Positions 33,273 to 42,030 of a stretch of DNA of 64,000 nt are shown here, one piece after another; positions within the stretch are counted from its first letter, which is position 1, and each line of letters begins with the position of its first letter. Location: the NCBI RefSeq assembly GCF_007855645.1, contig NZ_CP042262.1, positions 186,001-250,000 on the forward strand. Direction: 5' to 3'. The notes below the pieces were generated by a model, which was not told the origin of the DNA, did no database searches, and was given only the letters and a program-made list of their open reading frames with translations. The DNA comes from Qingshengfaniella alkalisoli (lineage in GTDB: Bacteria; Pseudomonadota; Alphaproteobacteria; Rhodobacterales; Rhodobacteraceae). The position numbers and the translations under genes were made by a program.

Positions 33273-34889
33273 TTATCTCTGAACCTTAGGCCATTTGATC
33301 ATATCGCTTGCTTTCTCGGCGATCATCACGACCGGAGAGGCGGTGTTACCTGACACGATGTTTGGCATGATAGACGCATCGACCACACGCAGGCCGCTGA
33401 TGCCGCGCACCTTGAGACGCTCATCTACGACAGCACGATCATCTTGCCCCATCTTGCATGTGCCCACCGGATGGAAGATCGTTGTCGCGATATCACCGAT
33501 CGACGTCATAATCTGATCGGGTTTTGACAGGGAAGGGCCGGGCAGGATCTCTTCGGGGGCGTAGCGCGCAAGCGCTTTGGCTCCCATGATCTGCCGCGCC
33601 TGCTGAACAGAGGCCAACGCGATCTGCCGGTCTCGTTCCGCAGACAGGTAATTCAGCCGAATGTCGGGCGGGCTGTCAGGATCGGCACTGGCCAGATGGC
33701 ACGTACCGCGGCTTTCGGGGCGCAGATTGCATACCGATACGGTGATCGCGGGATAGGGATGTAGCGGATCGCCGAGCTTGTCCGTTGAAAGCGGCTGAAC
33801 ATGATACTCCAGATCCGGCGTCGCGACGTCAGGTGAACTGCGCGAGAAAATCCCAAGTTGGCTAGGCGCCATGGACAGCGGCCCGGTCCGACTGACGAGG
33901 TATTGCAACCCCATGCGCATCTTGCCCGCGACCGAGTTGGCGACCTGGTTGAGAGTCAGCGCGCCGGAGACGCGAAACACCGTTCGGATCTGAAGATGGT
34001 CCTGAAGGTTGCTTCCGACACCGGGTAAGGCATGGCGTACTTCTATACCATGCTTCCCAAGTATTTCGGGATCGCCGATCCCCGACAGTTCCAGCAGCTT
34101 CGGAGAGTTGACCGCGCCGGACGCCAGCAGAACTTCGCGCCTGGCTTTTGCGATATGTGTCTCCGCGCCCATCGTGAATTCGACGCGATTCACGTGGTTC
34201 CCGTCAAACAGAACCCGTTTGGTTAAGGCACCAGTCACGAGGCGCAAATTCGGCCGTTTCAATGCGGGTCGCAGGAAGCCCTTGGCGGCGCTCCACCGGA
34301 TACCTTTGCTCTGGTTGACATCGAAATAGCCCGATCCTTCGTTGCTGCCGTCATTAAAGTCGCCGCTGCGCGGGATACCGAATTCTTCGGCCGCATCGCG
34401 AAATGCGTCCAGAATGTCCCATTTCAGCCTCTGCCGCGAAACTTTCCATTCACCGCCCGTCCCGTGAAGATCGGACCCGCCGCGATAGCTGTCTTCAGAT
34501 TTCTTGAAATAGGGCAAGACATCATCCCAGCCCCAGCCAGCATTTCCCATCTGCCGCCAGCTGTCGTAATCGGCAGACTGTCCGCGCATGTAGATCATGC
34601 CGTTGATCGACGAACAGCCACCCAAAACCTTGCCGCGTGGATAGGCCAGTGATCTGCCGTTCAACTCCGGCTCCGGCGCGGTTGTCATCATCCAGTCGGT
34701 GCGCGGATTGCCCATGCAGAACAGATACCCCACCGGAACATGAATCCAGTGGTAATTGTCCTTGCCGCCTGCCTCCAGCAACAGCACACGCACTGACGGA
34801 TCTTCAGTCAGACGGTTGGCAAGAACGCATCCCGCCGTACCCGCGCCGACGATGATATAGTCGTATTCCCCTTCGATCATCGTCGTCAT
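33273..34889 (-). CDS. GMC-family FAD oxidoreductase (choline/alcohol dehydrogenase-like)
   Basis: This 538-residue flavoenzyme has the GMC layout: FAD-binding YDYIIVGAGTAGCVLANRL near residue 10, RGKVLGGCSSINGMIYMRG (GMC signature 1) near 80, GAVNSPKLLELSGIGDP (signature 2) near 250, and the catalytic IFHPVGTCKMG with a second conserved residue in NIVSGNTASPVVMIAEKASDMI. It would oxidise a primary alcohol or polyol to an aldehyde or ketone. The ATG at 34889 overlaps the kinase stop as ATGA, so it is the last gene of the long polyol operon. Choline dehydrogenases are close relatives, but no betaine genes are present, and a polyol or sugar alcohol is more likely here. Confidence 0.83.
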   Translation of the reverse strand: MTTMIEGEYDYIIVGAGTAGCVLANRLTEDPSVRVLLLEAGGKDNYHWIHVPVGYLFCMGNPRTDWMMTTAPEPELNGRSLAYPRGKVLGGCSSINGMIYMRGQSADYDSWRQMGNAGWGWDDVLPYFKKSEDSYRGGSDLHGTGGEWKVSRQRLKWDILDAFRDAAEEFGIPRSGDFNDGSNEGSGYFDVNQSKGIRWSAAKGFLRPALKRPNLRLVTGALTKRVLFDGNHVNRVEFTMGAETHIAKARREVLLASGAVNSPKLLELSGIGDPEILGKHGIEVRHALPGVGSNLQDHLQIRTVFRVSGALTLNQVANSVAGKMRMGLQYLVSRTGPLSMAPSQLGIFSRSSPDVATPDLEYHVQPLSTDKLGDPLHPYPAITVSVCNLRPESRGTCHLASADPDSPPDIRLNYLSAERDRQIALASVQQARQIMGAKALARYAPEEILPGPSLSKPDQIMTSIGDIATTIFHPVGTCKMGQDDRAVVDERLKVRGISGLRVVDASIMPNIVSGNTASPVVMIAEKASDMIKWPKVQR

Positions 34890-36409
34890 GCCTGGGCTGT
34901 TTCCTTCAACTCGTGCATGCGCGTCCAAACCGGCATCATGGCTTGGGTCAGATCCGCGAACAGTTCGGCGCGTGTCCGGTAATGCTGCGCCATCGTCGGG
35001 TCAGGCGTAAAGTGCTGTTTGGGGTTGGTCATGCGTGCCGAACCTTCCTCGAACCCTTCGAAGCAACCGATCCCGATGCCTGCCGCGATCGCCGCTCCCA
35101 AGGCGCCGGTTTCCTGGCAAACGGCGGTTGTCACGGGCAGCTCCAGAATATCCGCGAACATTTGTGGCCAGACGGGGCTTCGGGACCCACCACCTGAAAG
35201 AATGGCAGCATCGAAGCTCACTCCCGCGCGGCGCAGCGACGCGACGTGACGCAGATGTTCGAAAGTAACCCCCTCGAACAGGGCGCGAAGAAGGTGCCCC
35301 TCGCGATGCCAGCCGGCGATACCGTAAAAACCCGCCCGCATCTCCGCGCCAAGGGCGGACCCGTAGAGGTACGGATGATAGAGCGGATCGTCCAGCATAG
35401 GCACGACGCCAAGTAGCGTATCGTTGCACTGACCGAACGGGTTGTCATGATGATGCCCGCGTTCGATCAGTTCGCGCACGAACCATTCGAGATTTGCCGC
35501 TGACGTCGCGCTGGATTCGATGGCCATAAACCGATTGGGACCGAAGACTGAGGTCATGAAGATGCGATCGTCCACAACTGGCGCATCGGTAATGACCTGG
35601 TTGATGCTCCATGTTCCCGCGATGATCGAGGCTTGGCCGAGCTTTGCTGCGCCCGACCCGAGCGCGCTGGCAATCACGTCGAACAACCCACCAACGACAG
35701 GCGTGCCCTTGGTCAGCCCTGTCTGTGCAGCGGCCTTGGCGGAGATCCGCCCGATGACCTCTGTCGGTTGCGCGAGATCGGGCAACATGGCTCTGGCGTC
35801 GTCAAGTCCGTAAAGCCCGAGGAGATCATCGTCATAGCGGCCTTCGGGGAGCTTCAGCATCCCTGCGCCGCTCATGTCGGACACGTCGGACACCCGTCGG
35901 CCGGTAAGCTGGTAGGCGATGAAATCCTTGCACATGAACGCCGTTCCGATCTGTGCATACAGCTCCGGGCGGTTCTGTTTTACCCATGCCAGAAGGGTGG
36001 GCGTCTGTGACGGCCACGGGTTCTGAAGACAAATCGAACGAAGCGCCGGACCGGTGGTGCGATCAAGCCCGGACGCAAGCTGCGACGCGCGCGTGTCCAA
36101 TGACTGGATACCCAGCAGCGGGGCGTCCGCGCGATCCAGCAGATACAATCCGTTCCCATGTCCCGCGCAACCGATGCTCACGATATCCGATGCATCGACG
36201 CCCGCAGTTTCCACGCAGTTGCGAATGACTTTGGCCGCGTTGCGCCACAACTCGTTCAGGTCTCGCTCGACATGCCCGGGATGGGGCGTGTGGGATTGCC
36301 CATCCATTGCACTGGACGCGATCTGCATTCCGTCCAAATCGAACAGAACAGCCTTGATTACTGTATTTCCGGCATCGAGGCCCAGAAGATACGCGCCCTT
36401 GTCACCCAT
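34886..36409 (-). CDS. FGGY carbohydrate kinase (L-xylulokinase LyxK-like)
   Basis: This 507-residue kinase begins YLLGLDAGNTVIKAVLFD, the FGGY phosphate loop. It resembles LyxK-type kinases in several blocks recalled from that family: PGHVERDLNELW, GTPVVGGLFDVIASAL, PYLYGSALGAEMRAGFYGIAGWHREGHLLRALFEGV and SRSPVWPQMFADIL followed by CQETGALGAAIAA. It probably phosphorylates a ketose produced from a polyol. The start at 36409 (MGDKGAY) has GGAG ahead and overlaps the aldolase gene by eight bases; the longer upstream frame is rejected. Erythritol-type kinases belong to the same superfamily and cannot be ruled out. Confidence 0.8.
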   Translation of the reverse strand: MGDKGAYLLGLDAGNTVIKAVLFDLDGMQIASSAMDGQSHTPHPGHVERDLNELWRNAAKVIRNCVETAGVDASDIVSIGCAGHGNGLYLLDRADAPLLGIQSLDTRASQLASGLDRTTGPALRSICLQNPWPSQTPTLLAWVKQNRPELYAQIGTAFMCKDFIAYQLTGRRVSDVSDMSGAGMLKLPEGRYDDDLLGLYGLDDARAMLPDLAQPTEVIGRISAKAAAQTGLTKGTPVVGGLFDVIASALGSGAAKLGQASIIAGTWSINQVITDAPVVDDRIFMTSVFGPNRFMAIESSATSAANLEWFVRELIERGHHHDNPFGQCNDTLLGVVPMLDDPLYHPYLYGSALGAEMRAGFYGIAGWHREGHLLRALFEGVTFEHLRHVASLRRAGVSFDAAILSGGGSRSPVWPQMFADILELPVTTAVCQETGALGAAIAAGIGIGCFEGFEEGSARMTNPKQHFTPDPTMAQHYRTRAELFADLTQAMMPVWTRMHELKETAQA

Positions 36410-37244
36410 GGCTATACAGCTCCCATGCTGCGTCGCCGCTTGCTCCGTCATGGATTATACCCATCAATGCGCGCACGACTTTGCTGGGATTGTCGTGCTG
36501 GTAGATGTTGCGGCCATAAACCATCCCTTGAGCGCCTTGCGCCATGAGAGCCGCCGATTTGTCAAAAACGGCTTTCAAATCGGCTTTGCCACCGCCACGG
36601 ACGAGTACGGGCACACGTGCGGCTTCAATCACCCGGTGGAAGTCTTCAGCGTCATCGGTCGGATCGGCCTTGATGATGTCCGCGCCCATTTCCGCGGCAA
36701 GACGCACAAGTGTCACGATCTTGTCTGCGTCGCCATCCACCTGGTAGCCCCCACGCACGTCATTGGGCAGCATGACGAGCGGTTCGATCATCAATGGCAT
36801 CCCGTATTTGGAACACGCGGCGCGGGTGCGCGATATGTTTTCCACGCACTGCCGGAACAACTCCGGTTCATCGGGCAACATGAACAGGTTAACGACGACG
36901 CAGGCCGCGTCCATCTCAAGCGCTCCGATGATCGGCTCTTCCGCGTTCTGAAGCTGTGACCACATTACCCGGTGACGTTGATCATTATACGGGTTGCCCA
37001 TGTCGATACGCATCACCAGCGCGGGCTTGTCTCGCTCGGGCCGGGACTGCAGCAGATCGGCCTGCCCGTAATTCATCTGGATTGCGTCCGGCTTGGCTGC
37101 GATCAATTGGTCGACAACGCCGCCGATGTCTTCCAGACCGTTCATGAAGCTCGACTCATTGCAGACGCCGTGGTCAATCGCCACGTCTAGGCAGCCGCCA
37201 GTGTTGAACAGCCTGTTCATGCGTGCTTTGGGGCTTATGCGCAT
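36402..37244 (-). CDS. DeoC/FbaB/LsrF-like class I aldolase
   Basis: This 280-residue TIM-barrel aldolase carries CLDVAIDHGVCNESSF near the N-terminus, AAEMGADIIKADPTDDAEDF containing the likely Schiff-base lysine, and ARVPVLVRGGGKAD forming the phosphate site. This combination is characteristic of the DeoC/LacD and LsrF/FbaB group. It would cleave a phosphorylated ketose made by the adjacent kinase into triose-level products, which makes the GlpD-like neighbour understandable. It overlaps the kinase gene and its start overlaps the end of the GlpD-like gene by 10 bases. The exact substrate is not known. Confidence 0.78.
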   Translation of the reverse strand: MRISPKARMNRLFNTGGCLDVAIDHGVCNESSFMNGLEDIGGVVDQLIAAKPDAIQMNYGQADLLQSRPERDKPALVMRIDMGNPYNDQRHRVMWSQLQNAEEPIIGALEMDAACVVVNLFMLPDEPELFRQCVENISRTRAACSKYGMPLMIEPLVMLPNDVRGGYQVDGDADKIVTLVRLAAEMGADIIKADPTDDAEDFHRVIEAARVPVLVRGGGKADLKAVFDKSAALMAQGAQGMVYGRNIYQHDNPSKVVRALMGIIHDGASGDAAWELYSHG

Positions 37245-38983
37245 TTCTTCCTCCCTGAAGTATCGCGTTTGGTCAGTGTTTCGATGCCCAGCCCGTGCTT
37301 TCGATCAAGCAGGGCAAGAAAATCTGTTATTTCAGCCTGCGCTTCCGCTTCAGACCATCCCAGTTCATGCGCCAGTATGCCGGATGCCGTGTCGATCATT
37401 TCCCTGGACAGGACACCGGTGATCGCAAGTGAACAGCGCCGCTGCAGCAGGTCGTCCAGATGCCGCACATATTCGTGCCGGATGAGGTAACGAAGCTCGC
37501 CCGTCGTGTATTCGGTCAGGCAAGAAAGCGCCCGGTCGTCTTGATCGCGAGAGCAAAACTCGGCAACCCGCGTCGCAGTGCTGCCGTAGTGACCCAGCAG
37601 GTGTTCCGCGCGCGAGGTAGAAACCCCATGATCGATCCGTAGCGTCTGAAGCATCGCCTTCGCGTTGAAATTCGCACCGCCGCCGATCGGTTGGGCCAGC
37701 GTATCCAGGCGGCGGGCATGCCCCAAGAGGTCCAGGGTCATATCGGCAGATTGCTGGCCGAAGGCCCGGAATGTCGTCCATTTGCCCCCAACCATCGTCA
37801 GCATGGGCGGCGTACCCCCGATGTTACGGGTGAAATGATCGCGGCTGATGCGACCCGTGAAGCTGTCATCGCTGCGGGGCAGCGGGCGCACGCCGCTGTA
37901 GCGATAGACGATCTGGTCCGGCCTCACCTCGACCGAAGGAAAGACATAGGCAAGCGAATTCAGGATGTAATCGACTTCATCGTCTTCGCATCGCACATCG
38001 TCCAGGTCATTCACCCGAATGTCGGTCGACCCCACCAGAACCTTACCGAGATAGGGGAACATGATGCAGACACGCCCGTCTATGTTCTCGAAATAGATCA
38101 TGTGACCGCCCAGTTCCGCCAGCAGCGCGGGATGATCCAGGATCAGGTGCGATCCCTTCGTGCCTCCGACGAATTTCGGCGGCGTATCGCCCTTCATCAA
38201 CCCGGCATTGGTCTCGTCAACCCAGGCACCGGTTGCGTTGATCACGACCTTGGGCAGGATCGACACGGATTGCTTGCTTTCCTTGTCGCGAATGGTGAAG
38301 GCCCCGGACGGATCGCGTGCCACTTCTGCGTAGTTCAGCGCGGCGGCGTCGTCACATTCTTCACAGTCGCGGATCATCTCGACACCCAGCCTTTCGGGAT
38401 GGCTGATCCATGCATCGTGATACGTGGCGGTGAACCGCATTTTTGCATTCAACCGGGGCCAGCGCTGGCGGGTCGCGCGGGTGCCGGTGAAGCTGTGGCG
38501 GGGCAGGGCGCGCCGCCTGCGGGTGAACAGGTCATACAAGCTCAGGCCTGCCTTTATCGTCAGCGCGCCACGTTCCGACGGTTTGCGCTTTCCTCCAACG
38601 AAGCCGAGCGCACCGTTGAGAAGACCGGAAAACACCTTGCGGATGGGAACGGTCGTCGGCAGGGGCCGCACCATGTGTGGGACATTCCTGAGAAGAGCAT
38701 CCCGTTCGCGCAGGGATTCCCGCACCAGATCGAACTCGCCGTTTTCAAGATAGCGCAAGCCACCATGGATCATGCGCGACGGCGCTGAACTGCACGCCCC
38801 GCAAAAGTCACCGCGCTCGACCAACCGCACTCTGACACCCTGCAGGGCCAGTTCGCGATAGGTGCCGATCCCGTTGATCCCGCCGCCTATGACGAGCACA
38901 TCCACCTGCGGTGTCCGGATCAGATCCGCGATAATCTCGGCACGGGAATTGGCCATGGGGCTACCGTTCGCCGGTGCGGGCAC
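37235..38983 (-). CDS. GlpD-family FAD-dependent glycerol-3-phosphate or polyol-phosphate dehydrogenase
   Basis: This 582-residue flavoenzyme of the GlpD family has VDVLVIGGGINGIGTYRELALQGVRVRLVERGDFC as FAD site, CSSAPSRMIHGGLRYLE as GlpD motif, VINATGAWVDETNAG, and a C-terminal DAO_C-like helical domain (about 430-560). GlpD oxidises sn-glycerol 3-phosphate to dihydroxyacetone phosphate and reduces quinone; the related EryB oxidises erythritol phosphate. The kinase, aldolase and SorC neighbours argue for a polyol-phosphate role, though plain glycerol 3-phosphate is possible. A GTG at 38983 with AAAGG upstream is taken as start; the ATG at 38956 is the alternative. Confidence 0.82.
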   Translation of the reverse strand: MPAPANGSPMANSRAEIIADLIRTPQVDVLVIGGGINGIGTYRELALQGVRVRLVERGDFCGACSSAPSRMIHGGLRYLENGEFDLVRESLRERDALLRNVPHMVRPLPTTVPIRKVFSGLLNGALGFVGGKRKPSERGALTIKAGLSLYDLFTRRRRALPRHSFTGTRATRQRWPRLNAKMRFTATYHDAWISHPERLGVEMIRDCEECDDAAALNYAEVARDPSGAFTIRDKESKQSVSILPKVVINATGAWVDETNAGLMKGDTPPKFVGGTKGSHLILDHPALLAELGGHMIYFENIDGRVCIMFPYLGKVLVGSTDIRVNDLDDVRCEDDEVDYILNSLAYVFPSVEVRPDQIVYRYSGVRPLPRSDDSFTGRISRDHFTRNIGGTPPMLTMVGGKWTTFRAFGQQSADMTLDLLGHARRLDTLAQPIGGGANFNAKAMLQTLRIDHGVSTSRAEHLLGHYGSTATRVAEFCSRDQDDRALSCLTEYTTGELRYLIRHEYVRHLDDLLQRRCSLAITGVLSREMIDTASGILAHELGWSEAEAQAEITDFLALLDRKHGLGIETLTKRDTSGRKKCA

Positions 38984-39021
38984 CGACGCCTTTCAAATTC
39001 TCTCAAATGGATATGCGGGCG

Positions 39022-40023
39022 CTAGATGCCTGCGAGATGTGTGTCGGCCGCGGCAGAAATCGCTGCGATGTCATCCTTTGTCAGTCGGATCATGCCGGCC
39101 CTCGCATTCTCGATCGCCTGCTTTGGGTTCCTCGCGCCGCAAAGGGCCAAGGTGATACCGGGCTGCGCCAAGGTCCACGCGATGACGATCTGGGCAATGC
39201 TTGCGTGGTGGGCGTCCGCGATGGGCTGAATGTCGGCAACCATGCGCGCCACCTTCTGGCGGTTTTCGACGCTGAAACGCGGGTCGCCTTTGCGAAGATC
39301 ATCGCCTTCGAACGTCCGCTCCGGCCCGATCTTACCGGACAGAAGCCCCAGCGCGAGCGACGAATAGCTGAGCGTCGCAACATCGTGCTGTGCACAGATC
39401 GGCAGAAGCGTCGTCTCGATGTCGCGATGGACCATGTTGAACTGTTCCTGAATCGCGTCCAGCTGCCCAGCCGCGACATAGGCGTTTAGATCATCGGCGC
39501 TGACATTGCTTGCCCCGATGGCCCGGATTTTCCCGTCCGACTTCAGCTTCGTCAGTGCCTCCAACGTCTCTTCAATCGGCGTGGTCGGGTCCTGCCAATG
39601 TGTGATGTAAAGATCCAGGTAATCCGTGCCGAGCCTGCGCAGGCTCTGTTCGACCTCATGAACAATCGAGTCCGCACCCAGGTAGCGATGAACAGGCTTA
39701 TCCTGCTGATCGAAGAAATGATTGCCCTTCTGCGTATGCCAGACCAACCCGCATTTGGTCGCCAGAACGACTTTTTCACGCCGCCCCTTGATGGCCTGGC
39801 CAACGATTTCTTCGGACCGCCCCATGCCATAGGCGGGAGCGGTGTCGATCAGCGATACGCCCTCGTCGATGGAGGCCTGAATCGCGGCGATTGAATCCGC
39901 CTCATCCGTTCCGCCCCACATCCAGCCGCCAATGGCCCAGGTGCCCAACCCCACGACAGAGGCCTCGATTCCGGATTTACCGATGGGCCGTGTGGCCATT
40001 TCTGCGATCTGTGAGGTGCTCAT
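39022..40023 (-). CDS. Aldo-keto reductase
   Basis: This 333-residue oxidoreductase has an NADP-binding TIM barrel. The catalytic tetrad can be seen: Asp and Tyr in LIDTAPAYGMGRSEE, Lys in VVLATKCGL, and His in DYLDLYITHWQDP. It would reduce or oxidise an aldose or polyol in the same pathway as the neighbouring kinase and dehydrogenase. AGGAG precedes the ATG, which overlaps the SorC stop by four bases. The family has broad specificity, so the substrate cannot be given; it resembles the YajO/Tas-type bacterial reductases in length. Confidence 0.83.
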   Translation of the reverse strand: MSTSQIAEMATRPIGKSGIEASVVGLGTWAIGGWMWGGTDEADSIAAIQASIDEGVSLIDTAPAYGMGRSEEIVGQAIKGRREKVVLATKCGLVWHTQKGNHFFDQQDKPVHRYLGADSIVHEVEQSLRRLGTDYLDLYITHWQDPTTPIEETLEALTKLKSDGKIRAIGASNVSADDLNAYVAAGQLDAIQEQFNMVHRDIETTLLPICAQHDVATLSYSSLALGLLSGKIGPERTFEGDDLRKGDPRFSVENRQKVARMVADIQPIADAHHASIAQIVIAWTLAQPGITLALCGARNPKQAIENARAGMIRLTKDDIAAISAAADTHLAGI

Positions 40024-40994
40024 GAAGGCTCTCCTGCAAGTTCGATGATTTTGCGCGCGGTGGCTTCATCCGTCACAAGGGTGCTCAGATGCCCGCCACG
40101 CAGTACGCTCAGGATGGGCGCAGCCTTATGCGCGCCCGATGCAATCCCGATACGAACCGGGATGCGGTGAAAATCGTCGAGCGACAGCCCGACCAATGTG
40201 TCGTTCAGGGCAAACCCGCAGGGCTGACCTGCAACGTCGAGAAGATGCGCCAGAAGCTCCGACTGCGCACCGCTGGCCTCGATTTCACGGCGGTCGGTCT
40301 CGGTAAGCGGGTGCAGGTCGTAATAGCTCGAATCCTCGCTCAGGATCGACCCGATGCCGACCACCGCGACATCGGCGGCGCGGGCGCGATCGAACACTGC
40401 GCTGACGGAATTCATACCCATCAATGTATCGCGGATCTCGGGGGTTTCGGCGAACAGCGGCGCATGGATCTGATAGGCACGCCCCCCGAGTTTCTCTGCC
40501 AGCTGCCCGGCAATGAAATTCACATCCGTGTAATGCGCACCCTGCACCAGACCGGTCGCCGGGTAGATGTCGATAGGCTTTCTCTGCGCCTCCATCGCAC
40601 CGACCAGCGAGGTAACCCCTTTGCCACCTGTCAGACAAAGCGTGCCCTGATCCGGCATGGTTTCGATCAGGTAACGGGCTGCAGCTAGTCCAACGGCGTT
40701 GCTGATCGTTTGCGGATGTTCGGACACGGTCGGGGTCACGATGACCTTTCCGACCCCGCCAATCGCTTGCAGCGACGCTTCAAGGTCAACCACGTGATCG
40801 ACCGGCGACTTGATGCGGATCTCGACCAGACCGAGCTGCCGACCGCGTTTGATCAGACGGTTGACCGTTGCGTGCGACACCCCAAGCGCCTCGGCGATGT
40901 CCTTTTGCGCGCGCTCTTCCAGGAAATGCATGACCAGGGCCTGATGCATCATGCGGGCATTCTCGAATTCGGTCATGTGACGTGCTTTAACCAT
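40020..40994 (-). CDS. SorC-family sugar-responsive transcriptional regulator
   Basis: This 324-residue regulator has a helix-turn-helix near residues 30-60 (AQKDIAEALGVSHATVNRLIKRGRQLGLVEIRI). The SorC effector domain resembles a sugar isomerase (NAVGLAAARYLIETMPDQGTLCLTGGKGVTSLVGAM, VAVVGIGSIL, GIASGAHKAAPILSVLRGG). Regulators of this group (SorC, DeoR of Bacillus, LsrR, EryD) respond to phosphorylated sugars. It lies inside the polyol operon between permease and reductase genes and probably represses the whole transcript, whose promoter is near 44.6 kb. AGGCGAG precedes the start. Confidence 0.87.
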   Translation of the reverse strand: MVKARHMTEFENARMMHQALVMHFLEERAQKDIAEALGVSHATVNRLIKRGRQLGLVEIRIKSPVDHVVDLEASLQAIGGVGKVIVTPTVSEHPQTISNAVGLAAARYLIETMPDQGTLCLTGGKGVTSLVGAMEAQRKPIDIYPATGLVQGAHYTDVNFIAGQLAEKLGGRAYQIHAPLFAETPEIRDTLMGMNSVSAVFDRARAADVAVVGIGSILSEDSSYYDLHPLTETDRREIEASGAQSELLAHLLDVAGQPCGFALNDTLVGLSLDDFHRIPVRIGIASGAHKAAPILSVLRGGHLSTLVTDEATARKIIELAGEPS

Positions 40995-41009
40995 CGTTCT
41001 CGCCTGACC

Positions 41010-42020
41010 CTACCGTTTGCGCGTATGGACGAGGTGATCGACGGTAACGGCCGCCAAAAGGATACCGCCCTTGATCGCATCTTGCCAGAACACGGGGACA
41101 TCCAGAAGTTGCAGGCTGGACGTTACCAGCGACAAGAGCGCGATGCCCAGGATGGCACCCAGAACCGACCCGGACCCGCCCGTCAGGCTTGCCCCGCCTA
41201 TGACGGCCGCCGCGATCACGTTCAGTTCCATCCCGACGCCGAATTGCGGTGTCGCCGCGCCGAATTTCGACATGAAGATTACCCCGGCGAGCCCCGTCAG
41301 CGTGGAGCAAAGGATGATCGCCCCCGCTTTCACACGGTTCGTGCGGATACCGGAATACTCAGCCGCTTTTTCGTTGCTGCCGGTGTAATAAACCCGGCGG
41401 AACATGGTCGCGCGGCGCAGCAGGAAGTCGGCGATGATGACGATCGCGAAGAACAGGATCACGACGAAGGGAATGCCGTAGATGCTGCCCTGTCCGATAA
41501 ACTTGAACGATGGCGGAAGCGAGAACAGCGACAGTGGCGTGCCTTGCGTGACCACCAAAGTCATGCCGCGCGCGATACCCAGAAAGGCAAGGCTGACAAT
41601 GAAGTAATGCAGGCCGACACGCGTGACGAAGAAGCTCATGATCACGCCGATCATGGAAGCCGACGCGATGCCGATGATGCTCGCGAGCCATGGATCGACG
41701 CCCATCAGGAACAATTTGCCAGCCACAGCCATCGTCAGCGCCATGACAGACCCCACCGACAGATCGATGCCACCCGAGATCAGCAAGATCGTCATGCCGA
41801 CCACGACAATCCCTTCGGTGGAGAAGGACAACAGCACGGCGCGCATGTTTCCTTCTGTCAGGAAATAGGGCGACGCGAAGCTCATGCCGATGCAAAGCGC
41901 GAGAATGATCACGATCAGCGCGAATTCCCGCATCCGGATCATGCGCTTCAGGAAGCCTGCCATCAGATGCCCTTTCGCCTCGCTCGTGGATAAATCTTGG
42001 TTCGCAGTCTGGTCCGTCAT
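41010..42020 (-). CDS. Sugar ABC transporter permease (RbsC family)
   Basis: This 336-residue inner-membrane permease has the RbsC-type motif ISGGIDLSVGSVMALTMAVAG near residue 82. It continues with FIVSLAFLGIARGMTLVV and NVIAAAVIGGASLTGGSGSVLGA and has eight to ten membrane spans. It serves the binding protein encoded at 43.6-44.6 kb and needs the ATPase at 42.0-43.5 kb, which carries a frameshift in this sequence. It lies 15 bases ahead of the SorC gene in the same operon. Confidence 0.88.
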   Translation of the reverse strand: MTDQTANQDLSTSEAKGHLMAGFLKRMIRMREFALIVIILALCIGMSFASPYFLTEGNMRAVLLSFSTEGIVVVGMTILLISGGIDLSVGSVMALTMAVAGKLFLMGVDPWLASIIGIASASMIGVIMSFFVTRVGLHYFIVSLAFLGIARGMTLVVTQGTPLSLFSLPPSFKFIGQGSIYGIPFVVILFFAIVIIADFLLRRATMFRRVYYTGSNEKAAEYSGIRTNRVKAGAIILCSTLTGLAGVIFMSKFGAATPQFGVGMELNVIAAAVIGGASLTGGSGSVLGAILGIALLSLVTSSLQLLDVPVFWQDAIKGGILLAAVTVDHLVHTRKR

Positions 42021-42030
42021 TTCGGAACCC

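Noticed and set aside
33273-34889. Choline dehydrogenase of a betaine operon
   Set aside because: The motifs fit GMC enzymes in general; there is no betaine aldehyde dehydrogenase or choline transporter, and the gene is coupled to a sugar kinase.
37691-38788. Plus-strand frame of 365 codons
   Set aside because: It is antisense to the GlpD-like gene, whose FAD and GlpD motifs are unmistakable.
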